Shown piece by piece: positions 35,301-47,300 of a stretch of DNA of 64,000 nt; positions within the stretch are counted from its first letter, which is position 1, and every line of letters starts with the position of its first letter. Source of the DNA: Paragorgia papillata (taxonomy: Eukaryota; Cnidaria; Anthozoa; Scleralcyonacea; Coralliidae). The stretch lies in the NCBI GenBank assembly GCA_035771165.1, contig JAWNZC010000320.1, positions 496,001 to 560,000 of the forward strand. Direction: 5' to 3'. The translations under genes and the position numbers were made by a program. The notes below the pieces were generated by a model that was given only the letters and a program-made list of their open reading frames with translations, did no database searches and had not been told where the DNA came from.

Positions 35301-38300
35301 TATCGGTTATGACGTACTACACGGGGGGTTGAGTAACAGCTAGGGTTTGGGGGTTGGAAAAAAATTAGGGTTTAGAGTGTCCCAAAGGAGCCTGAGAAAT
35401 AATGACGTATACGTAAATAATTAGGTTAGGTTTAGCAGGTCCCAAAGGAGCCTGAGAATGAATAAATAATAATTTGAATGTTTAATGAGGCGGCATCCCT
35501 TTGGTCTCCATAGTGGGGGTATCACTACTAATGACGCTTGTAAAAAAAAATTATTTTTTTTATCTTTATGAGTTCTATTTATAAACTGCCTTCTGAAGTC
35601 TTTGATATACTACCACTTCTAAATATTGTACTGATGGACTGTTTTTGCATTGAGATAAGATACAGTGTGGTCACTGCATACAGTAATATAATGGTTTTCC
35701 CCTTTTACAGCTTTATTTTTAGTAATACTTTCACACATCACAACATAAATACAAGAAGACTGAAGTAAGACAATTCCTAATGTTTTATACAGATTTAATG
35801 ATTATTATTAACATAGAAATACATGTATATATCATGCACTGCAGTTTCTAAAATATGATTCTATTTACATGTACATGTACTGCTACATTATGGAATCCCT
35901 TTTAGAGCTGAAGTATTTTTCTTAACTGACATGTACAAAAATAATATACACAAGGATTTGTATTAACATATTTTAGAGAAGATGGCAGAAGATTTGATCT
36001 GAAGTGTTTGATCTGATATTATCAAATTCATTAATAATTCATAAGGAAAATTCAAAAGAAATGAATGTTTAGTCAGATGTTTGTAAATACTGTTAAAACA
36101 TTGATTAATAAAAAATTAATGTTTTATCAAAGTTATTAGACACTAGCGGCTCAAATTCAGCTTTTTCTGAGTTAAAATGATCTTATCTAACGTTTCTTAC
36201 AACTCTTAAACAAAGTATTCATCATGTACACTTAGAATTTGATAAGTAAGTTAAAATTGTAAATGCCCATAAAGATCGGCTGCTCATATTTTAACTACTA
36301 TAAACAGTTTAAACATAAAGGTTATTTAACCTCCTTTGATGTCTTGTAAAATCAGATCAAACATGAGGTAAAAGTTGGCTTAATAATTTTAATTCTGTAA
36401 GTATGAATTCCACATTAATTATCAGGACACATTAAGTGAACCCTAAAATTTAAAAGTTCACAACCCAAACATGTTCCCATGTTCTAGGCCTTGGGAATTT
36501 TTAATTCACTTTCATTTAAAACAGAAAAATACCATGCCGTATAAAGAGGAACAAGTGCACACAATTGTAGTTTATAAGCAAGCTTAGAGTGCTATTCTGC
36601 AACAATAAAATATTAATGTTCACAGACTCCAACCTCGTACCCAGGGTCTTATCTCCACTCCCCGCCCACCACGCTACGAAAAGACCCTGGTTGCGGCTGG
36701 TCACGTGCCGCCTAAACGAATTTTATATCAGGGGAGGGGTATAGTAAGGTTTAGTAAGCTGCACAATCAACGCTACAACACAAGTCTAGTTTTAATACTC
36801 GTATTCTAAAATCTGAAATTAGATTTACCCATTTAGGCGAACTATAAAGTTTAATAAAAAGAACGAAAAGCGCGATTCAAGAACTGTATTTACCTGAGTT
36901 TCTGTTGATGACAAATGCGAGTGAAAGGACGGCAATCGTCTTGATGTTGTATAGTTGCGATCTTTGCCGAATCGCTTCTTTTAGTACTTTTCGATGCGGT
37001 TATCGGAGCATGCTGAAATGTCAATGCATTTTAGTGCGAGAGAAAGCGGTTTGGCTCTTTTACATGGCCTGCAGATTAAACGAGGATTAAACGAGGAAGA
37101 GCATCGTCGCGAGGAAGTCTTTGGCGGTAAAACATTTCAGCCAAATAAAACAGTTCAAAATTTGCCTTGCTGTACAAATTTTTAAGGTACTTCACATCAC
37201 CAACACTGCGACAATTTCAAAGTCTAGTCGACACGAGTATCGACGGTGCATTTAATAGACGATTCCTATATCTTCTTCGGGCCGTCGGGGTTTCTTTACC
37301 TTTCGGATTCGATATGATCTTTGACAACGTATACCACAGAAGAAAGCACGAGATATGTTTTGTTATAAACACTGAGTACGTTTGTTTTTTGTTGGTTTCA
37401 TTTTAACAGATATTTTGCGATCAGACGCCAGTCTGACGACGCCAGACGTAATATATTATTTGTATAAACAAAAGTGAAACCTTGTAATTGTGCCTGTCAC
37501 TCCTCCCTGAGTATTTTTGAAATCGTTAATTAAAACCCCCCCAATTTTTAGGGGGCACGTGACCAGCCACAACCAGGGTCTTTTCGCAGCGGTGGGCGAG
37601 GGCGGGGTATCAGAGATAAGACCTTGGGTACGAGGTTGCACAGACTCCAGAAATGACATTGTTTGCTTCATAATCTTATTTTTTACGCAATATTCAAGAA
37701 ATATTCAAGAAATTTTCAAGAAATTTTCAAGAAATTTTAAAAACACGTACAATCGCAGACATAATCATGCTGATTTAAAGTTCGACTTTAGTTCGATGTC
37801 CCATTGCGATTTATGTGCGACACAACTTGACCAGTTGTGCGATGACCTAGCCCGACCTCGCCATCCCTCACTAAACATTACTGAATTCTCCGCAAAAAAA
37901 CCACCTTTGCTAACTGTTAACAAGTAAAAACTAGCTTCTTATCTTCTTTTCATAAATTCTGGCAGAAAAAAAACACGATCGTCCACGCAGTTTGACGTAC
38001 AAGGCGTTTTAATGGCCCCAGCGTCACTTTTCGCTATAAACTCCTTGTTATTCCAGCGACATGTTTCTGACCAGAATAATGGCGGACGTAGCGCATGCGC
38101 ACTAAAAAACGAGGACATGTTGCACCCACTGACCTATATATAACTGGACTGCGGTGCTTTGTCTCCCTGTTTTCATTTTCAAAATGGCGGCATTTATGGG
38201 CCCTTCTGCTAATGGTAGCGACCACTGCCATGTACTTATCGCAAGAAAAAATATTTATGTAAAAACAAATCGATTTTCTTACATTATCTCGTTCCTGTGT

Positions 38301-41300
38301 GAAGGCTTCCCCAGAGCTGAATAAAATATTCTGGCGTTAGCCAGAATAAAATACTAAAGACAAATTCGGAAAGGAAAGAGTTAATGCATGCACGGTTGGT
38401 CATTGTTAATTTATTGTGGAACGACTCAAGAGGCCTACTGAATTATTTGTCTGACCAAATAGGAATATCAGTAGAACATGATCTCGAGTTTGTGTAAAAA
38501 AAATATTTCGGTGGTTTTTCCATGTATATTATTTATGTTTGTTGCTGAGTGGCCCGGGACGTTTTCATGATAAGAGACTTATTGTAGTTCTGAACTACAA
38601 TAATTCCTAGACAATTACTGTTGTAGCTTTCTAGCAGTCTGAATTATTAAGAAAGACGTTCCAGCCAGTGTACGGCACGAACACTTGGCAATAAAATAAA
38701 GAAGAATATCAATACACATTGGTCATGGAAATCTACCAAAATTTTGTTTTATGAAGTCACCAGCTCCATAAAGAATCGCTGAAGATCACGGAAATACATT
38801 TTTTAAAACATGTGTCATCAGTCCAGTTCTTAGGCATCGGTCAGCGACCGTTACCAAAAGGACCATAAATGCTCAACCTCGTTCCCAGGGCCTTTTTGAA
38901 ATGGAAGGCGGAAAAAGGCCCTGGCATCGGCTGGTGGACTCTGCATTTTCATTGGTTAATTGCTTTTCTTAAACGTTTCTCAGGAAACGTAATTATGTAT
39001 AGTTTTGTGCCAGTTATAATCAAATAGCTTCAACGAAATTTTCAACCGGACCAATGAGACCGTCCATTACAATGAACTTCTCCCAACTAAATTAAATAGC
39101 TAATTTTAAAAAGTCATTTCTTATTTCTTCTGTTAATTGTATATCTGTGGAATGATTTACCTAGTGACATTCGTTCTTGCTCATCTTTAAGTAACATCAA
39201 GATACACGTTTCTAGAAGGCGAGATACGCGTTCTGCGGGGTGGGGGGGGGGGGTGGGGGTTTCCAAGGTTTCACAAAATTGCATTATTGCATCATTGCGT
39301 CAGGTCTTGCGAAACTGTAAGGCATGTTGCGTGCTCGATTTTTTCGAGTTCTTTCTTTTCGACAGCTTTGCCTTTGATCGGGTTGGGTTGAAGTGTTTTC
39401 CGACGGTATTGGTGAATTCATGAGTAGTTGATCAGAAATGTTGCTGACAAGGTGTGTCCGTGAAGACAGAATAGATTAATTAATTACCGACGCGAAAAAA
39501 TGCCGTGTTGACATCAGTACCTAGGAAGTTTGACTTGAGGACTGGAGACAAGAAATGGCCACAGTATATCAAAGAATATCTACGTACTGTTTGCCTATAG
39601 TACGTAAAAGATGACGAGCGATTTCGAAACAGGTTGGCCCTGCAGGCCTTGCTGCTTAGTCCAACAACTACAAAATGCAAGTATAATAATAAGCACCAAA
39701 TGGAGTAACAGGCAAGGTTTCAGTCAGAAATATGAAAAAAACAGCCCTGAAAATTGACAAAGTTTATATCAGTAAAATAGTATGGTATGCAGTTAACGTC
39801 AAAGTCAAAAACACTGAAAAACACGTCGAAAACACCACAGAAAACAAATTAGCGAATCTATTTAAGAGCTTGAATACCAGAAATAATAGAAAAAAACAAA
39901 ATAAGTATAGGTTATTTTGAGGCCACGAGTGACACATATCCCGAAGGCGCCTCAAAATAACGTACTTAATTTTCACATGGGTGCGCGAGGTTGACAGCAG
40001 TCACAATAGAAAAGAAATATTGAGGGGTACGTATTAGAGGGGGATATTAATCTATTGTTTTGCCATTGTTATCAGGGGTTATTGAATATATTCCCCGAAA
40101 AGAACAAAGGAAACCGAGGCATGTGAAAATTAAGGTAGTATAAACAAACTGTTTTGATGAATCAAACGGAAAATTTTCATTCAAAAAATACCGTAGATCT
40201 CGCCGTAGATAACAGTTGGCAAGAAAATATGGAAAACATATATTCCACGTCCTAAAAGATTGGCTTCTTCAGCAAAACACAGCAAAAACCCTCAACGTAA
40301 TAAATTTTGATATCTGCCAAGATGAAACAAACGGGAAACTTTCATCCGAAAATATATTTTCAGTGGTCGAGAAAATATGAAAAACCTATATTTATACCTT
40401 CGGGTTTATTCTTCCTGCCCTCTTTTAGTTTCCATTCTACTCAACAATCAACAGTTATACTTTTTCTTCATTTCTTTCTGTTCTTTCGAAAGAGATGTAC
40501 TTTAACTGATCCAAAAAGCAACTTCCTTTATTCTCGTCAACAATAAATTATTTCGCAATATTAAACGACGGTTTGTTTTGCTATCCTGCATGATCACTAA
40601 ACGATTTTAAATCTTGACGTCAGCCAATCGATTTCATGTTGTTTCATATTGTTGCCAGTCGCCCTAAAGTTTTACTGTGCAACTTGAACATCATATATAC
40701 TAGAAATATATTAACCCAACAACCCCTCGCCCTCTTTTACACGAATTTTTGTAAAATTTATATCCTTCGGATAACCTTCTATTAGAAAAACACCTTCGCG
40801 CTCTTTTTCATCGGGAGCCTGGAAATAGCCGTTGGTACAATTCAAAATATAGTTTTAAACTTTTAATTAAAGTATAATATTTGAAATAAAAAAAGTTGTT
40901 TAACTCTAATTTTTAAAGAAAAAGGTAATTAATAACAAAGAAAATTTTCAAGACAATATTCAGACAAAAAATTGAGGTGAAGAAAAATGCAGGTCGCATC
41001 CACGATTTGAACTCGATCAATTCTGCGTGCAAACTGACGATGTCACCTCCGGGATACTGAAGCAAGCGTCGGAATATCTACAAAATATTAGGGTTATATT
41101 TTACAGTTCTTTTTTTTTTCATATGTTCACAAAGAACATTGCTAGAGCATCTAAAAATATTGCCTGAATGCCACGGCTATATTCATTTTATGGCATTTCA
41201 AACTCATTTAGAATAGCAAAAACAAATTTCGTCTCAAAATCTGAAGTGTTAAAACTGTTTTCATCTGAAAAAATTGTTTTCATGCAGTCTTTTATATCTG

Positions 41301-44300
41301 TAATATTTCAACATGCAGCACTCGGCAGCATTTATATTTTTAACAGACGAAAAATTGCTCCTTCACCGATTTTTCTGCCAAATTATGAACAAGCTAGGCT
41401 AGGATACCTTTTACAAGTGGTTTTACCAAAGGGAAATATTTAAAAGGAGATAAGACGGCAGCCAACAACGGGGCACGAGCAAGCGAAAACATAACGGATA
41501 CGTTTAAAATACTTTAAGGACACACGGAATCGAAAACAAAATTACTGTAACAGTGACAGGGAAACTCGAATAGCATTGCTACTAAATGTTCGTGATTTAA
41601 TACTGAAAGCGGCCGCTCTATAGTTTTACCGTAAGCTTAACCTTTTCAGTCTTTTTCTTCGTTGTTTTTTTCCTCTTTCGAGTTTCGGTGTGACTGGTTT
41701 TCTTCTACAAGGATGTTGTTCTGCTTTATACGTAGACGTTGATTTGTTTCTAGATCTGTTCTTTCAAAAGATTTCCCAAAAACTCCTTTCTCAAGTCTTT
41801 TTGTCAAGAATAAATTAAGTTGTTAGTTCAAATCTTTTTGTCAAGAACTATATTGTCCCCAGTGTCCCACAATCTTAACCGCGTATGGTCCGTCCACACA
41901 TATATACAAATAAATATTCAGATCACAGAAATTCGTTCGCATTTGACGTTTGTTCACGCGTGTAAAATGACTCCACGCGTGTGGAGATTAGCACCCTCAC
42001 CGGGCTCCGGGCCTTCGTCCCTACGCTCGGGCTCGGGGATAAATATTCAAATCACTCAAATCCCCCCCCCCCCCTTTACACGCGTGTAAAATGGACTCCA
42101 CGCGTGTCGAGATTAGCACCCTCACCGGGCTCCGGGTCTCCGGCCCTCCCCGGGCTCGGGGATAAAATAACTTTTATACTACGCGTGCTCTGATTGGCCA
42201 ATAACCGTGCAGGATCAGAGTATCCACACAAGGAAATGAAAAGCTCTTTTGTCGTATTTATAAAAGAAGAAAAAAAGCTTGAAATAAACAACCTAATATA
42301 GCTATAAATAAACAAAAAAGACATGTGTTAGGGCTTGAACTGCGAGAACTGAAGCTTCAACACAAAGAACAAGTTTAACAAATGCTTTATATTAAACTCG
42401 GAGAAAAACCCCAATGATTTGTGCACATGAAAATACCGCAAAAAGTTGCAATTAGTTCAAGCTTTTTATAAAGCGACTTAATGGAATAAAATTGTGTATA
42501 AATATTGCATTCTTGCCTGATGAACTCACTTGGTAAGAGGAGAAAACTATCGATATAGAGCAAAATATCCGCAAGCTCTCAACATAAATCCAAAATATTT
42601 CCGATAAAAAGACTACTCTTCTCTTTTGGAGTTTTAGATCGTTCCATGCACACTGAGTAGCTTTTTACGGCCAACGATGTTATAAAACATGACCCAGACG
42701 GTGAGATGACTACGGTAGCTGACTACGGTAGCTGCAAATACTTTTCACTGGTTTCGATATTCAAAGTTGATCTTTTTTCCTAATTTTTTCTCTTTAATTC
42801 GGCAGAACAAAACCAAAACGTGTTTCGGCTTGTCAGCTTCTCCATTTCGCCTGCTCAGAGCAAACGTCATCAGTGTTAGAAACGAAAGTGATTGGCTGTT
42901 CAGTCACCAAAGTGCAAGTATAGAAGAAATGTGATTGGTAGTTGACGAATTTCGAGAGAATTTGTATTTTATTTTGTGTTTGGCTTATGAATTATTAATG
43001 GTCGATAATGAATTTTTGGACAAAGGGATTTACAATTTCAAAAGTAGGACTTTGATTAAATTTCAAAATTTAATAATTTCAAAGTACTAGTCCTCTTGAA
43101 AATTTTAAAGCGTCTTTTGGAAGATCTTTTTTTCAGTTTTAAAACAATAATTAAAGATTAATTTTTTTGTGTGTTTGTGAATTGAGAAACTTGCTTCAAA
43201 TTATAGGTCTATTTTCATGAACATTTGGGACAATGTGCCATTTTTCGTATCATCTCACTCGAAATGCACCTCATCTGAAAGGCCGTCAATGGAAATTTGA
43301 AATACATAATCGCATATGATTGGAATATATTCAAAGGCAGCAATACAGTGTTTCTAATGATGTGTTTTATTTATTATTTCTTTAGGAGTATTGGTTGCAC
43401 AGTATATGAAATGGCCACGGGGAAACCGCCATGGTAAGATTTTAAATCCGCGGATATTTGAATGAAACTAGAACTACATGTGGTTTATGCATGAATATGT
43501 AAGTCGAGGTTTTGACGATGTCTTTGGAAACTAAGCTTAAAAAGGCTATGTCACGGGCTCGGCAAGCAGTATGGCACTATAGCTATAACTTGAAATCGCG
43601 AACCTCGCTTTTTCAAGTTCACGCTACCATTTTTCCCAATGGTCTTTCTTGAATATACAGAACAACCGCAAAAGCCACCACTGATTCTTTATTCTCTTTG
43701 GTTCTGATCTACAAACTAATACATACATGTAGATCTACTTAATTGGCCCTACTCGTTACCACTTAGCCCAAGTATTCACTACTTGCCCTAATAATAATAA
43801 TACTTGGTTTATTGATAACTCTTAGCAGAATTATAACACTGAATTATGAGTTACTTAAAAAAAACGATTTGTTGTTCCTATTGGTCTCACGTTGTTGGTT
43901 ACATTCGAAAGTGATCTCATTCCCTACTCGTGGGCCGTGGCTATCTGCTGACCTGTACTATTTAGATTTTGTTGAATCAACTTTGAGCTATATTTGACCC
44001 AACAAACTATTCTTAAAAGAGGCCTTGTTCAACTCAACAAGAAACCAATGATTATTGGTTATCATATTAAATTTTATTGACTACTGTCGTTTCGTTACTG
44101 TCCAGTAGAATCTTCACTCTGAAGATGTAATTATTGGTTTCTTGTTGAATTCAACAATGCCTCTTTGAAGAATAGTTTGCTGGGCAATAATTGTTTTAAT
44201 CAGACTTAAGTCGCTTTTCCAGTCATCGCAGGAACTGGCTCGCAGCTCGCAGCAAGTACTTGCATCTAATTAAAAAGAACCCGCAGTGCTTATTTTTTCG

Positions 44301-47300
44301 CTCAGAGTTCTTTTCAATTAGAAGCAAGTACTCGCAGCTCGCTGCGAGACTGTTTCAGCGGTGACTGGAAAACGGACTTTATATTTGACCCGTTGACCTG
44401 ATTAAGCCTACCTAAACATTTTTAGACCTTTTAAAATCTACCCAGACCTACTTGTGTCCGTTATGTCTATTTGGGTTACGAGATCAGACAATGTTGTGAA
44501 ACATTTTATTATTCAAGTGAAGTCGATTCTAACTTTTTTTTTTCCTGCCCCAGGCGATTACCTGTTCTGACGCTTTTACTTTATCTCTATATGAAGGTCC
44601 CATTTACCACCTATGTCGGCCATTCTTGCCATTGGTCAAGGTTCAGAGCCTCCTGCACTTACCAAACCAAATTCCGAAGACGCCTGTCATTTTGTCATGT
44701 GTTCATTAACACGGTATGGTACAATACTAAACAAAATTAAAATAAACTGAATTACACTATCGACTGAACCAGACTAGATGAAATAAAACAAAATAAAACC
44801 AACCTAAAATAAACTAACTTTATTAATACTGGATAACTTCCATCGGCGATACTCGACTAGCTCTAGGGGAAACAGTTCTTTCGGTCACACCTTATGCATG
44901 TCTCCAGCGTTGCTACAGAAAGAAACGCAGTACCCTGAGCAAAACTAGCTTGCGTATAGCCGGCGCTGGGGGATTGGGATGGTTATTTTTCGTTTATCAT
45001 CGCAAGCCATTTGTTGACACGTTAATGTCCTATCAGTCAGAGAGTTTGAATTTCCGCTCCAGATCTTAGCGAAGAGTTCGAAGAGCGTTGCGAGAATGTA
45101 CCTTGCATAGTAGAAGGAAACAAGTCCAAAGCAAACTGAGATTAAGAAGAGGGTGGCCATAAGGCAGCTGCATGTGCATCCGAAGGAAAATATTCATCCC
45201 TGTTTTCCCAACAGTTAATTACAGCAATATTTTCACGCAACGTGGCCCCTTTAGCTTTACGGCGAGTAAAATTGTCTGACGTTGACCTGAGTAAAATATC
45301 ATTTAATTGATTTAGAATTCCCTACGCCAGTAGTTAGTATAATAGGAATCCAACGTCAACCAGGTAGAAAATAAACAACTTTAATAGAATGGCATTGACA
45401 ACAGTAATGAAAGAGTTTTAGACAAGATGGCCGACTCGTCGGAATACACAGGTACCCCGACGTACTGTCATTGGGTAAACCGCTGACCAACCAATAGTAA
45501 ACTAATATCAACATTATATTTTTATTTTATTTTTTTATTTATTTTATTAACTTCGCCATATGTAACATACATAGAAATAAACATCTAAATAACAGCAGAT
45601 TTAACAATGGCAGGGGAACCACAACAGCGTTAGCCAATTACTGTGGGCCCTAAACATACAAAAGATATAGAGAGATAACTATGAACAATAAAATCACAGT
45701 ACATTATAAGTATTACATAATTACATACAACAAGAAATTGGGTCAGTGAGACTCCGAACAGAGTTGCACTTGAGACAAATTGTTTTAAACGTGCGAGGGT
45801 CTTCACAATTATAAGAAGTTACCAACGATAAAAAATAATACTTCAGCATAACTGATTTAAATAAAGAAAGAGTATCTGTGTTAAGGTCAAGTTTGTCTGC
45901 AAGAGAGTTCCAAATTCGGCTGGTTCTGATGACGTAGGATTTTTGATAGGTAGTTGTTCTACATTTACGAATGATGAATTTAGTTGTGTTGCCATTAGAG
46001 CATCTAGTTGGTCTGGATGTACGGATAACAGGAAGAACGGAAGATTTTAAACTGATTAATCCATGTGTTATTTTATAAAAGAAAACCATGTCCAAGTACT
46101 CGTGCCAATAACAAAGTGGAAAGAGCGACAAATACTGCATCCTATTATTGTAGTCAATATCACAAGAAAATGGCAGGTTGAGAATATATTTGGTTGCTCT
46201 CCTCTGAATTTGTTCCAACTGCATAATCTGTTCTATCGACTGTGGAGCCCAAATTTGTGTCGCGTATCCCAAGTGGGGACGCACCAAAGCAAGATATAGC
46301 GTGCGTCTCACCGTAGTATTCTGGATAAACCTAGTGTTCCTTCTGATGTAACCGAGAAGTTTATTGGCGCGTGAAGATTGCTCGTTTACTTGTTTGTTCC
46401 ATGTTAAATTACTCGCTACCCAGACGCCAAGATCTCTTTCAGTTTCGGCTGTTTCTAGGATGGAGTTGTTGAACGTGAAAGTGGATTCTATTGGCTTGAT
46501 CCTCCTCGTGATTCTCTGGGCTTTACATTTGGTCTCATTGAAGACGAGGCCAGACAGTGAAGACCAGGTTTGTAAACTGCTCAGGTCTTCTTGGAGGGAT
46601 GAACCATCGTCCAAAGAGTTGATAGCCTTGAAGAGGTTTGTGTCGTCAGCAAACATTGAAATTTGGCTGAATTTAATTACGCTAGGCAGGGCATTGACCT
46701 ATTATAGTACGAAGAGAGCAGGACCGAGAATAGAACCTTGAGGAACACCTGAACTAACGGGCAGTGTATTCGATGTGGCGCCAAGTACAGTTACACGTTG
46801 CTGGCGTTCCGTCAGATATGATTTGAACCACTGGAGAAGATTGCCTCCAAAACCAGCCCCGTGTAGTTTGCGTAGCAGGCGCTTATGATTAACCTTATCA
46901 AAAGCTTTGACATATCGAGGTACATCGTATCGATTTGTCCTCCGTTATCTAGTACTGAACCAATGTAGTCGATGGCTTCCAAAAGATTGGTTACGCAGGA
47001 TTTACCTGTAATAAATCCGTGCTGGCATGTCTTGATTTGCTCGAATAGATGGTGCTTGATGTTGTTAAAAACACAGCGTTCCAAGACTTTCGATACAATT
47101 GATAGTAGTGAGATGGGTCTGTAGTTTTCCATGTACTGCCTTTCTCCTTTTTTATACACAGGCACGACGTTAGCCAGTTTCCACTCATGTGGTAGTACAC
47201 CTTGTTGTAGCGATTTATTGTACAGCGTGCACAAAGACGAAGAAATGACGGAAGCTGTTTCTTTGAGTAATCTTGCTGGTATGTTGTCAGGACCAGTGGC

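Larger units (their letters stand above)
30951..35529. mobile_element. 4.6-kb telescoping palindrome (foldback element)
   Basis: The left end AGTAGTGATACCCCC(C)ACTATGG is mirrored at the right end, and the mirror symmetry continues inwards for about 1.8 kb on each side. Each arm consists of two related units of about 0.83-0.9 kb, each closed by GTCATTAGCAGTGTTACC (left 31,842 and 32,666; complement at 33,820 and 34,643). Inside lie GC-rich GAGCC/GGCTC repeats and a purine/pyrimidine core. No transposase. Imperfect flanks AATGGC and AATGAC may be the target duplication. Confidence 0.85.

Noticed and set aside
36905..37406. Small ORFs on the + strand
   Set aside because: No domain, no splice-consistent neighbours and no homologous pattern recognised.
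44545..44596. Earlier acceptor TGCCCCAG for the alphaG exon
   Set aside because: Starting at 44,551 would insert extra residues and break the KPPW-SHLPP pattern; the acceptor at 44,595-44,596 gives the expected frame.
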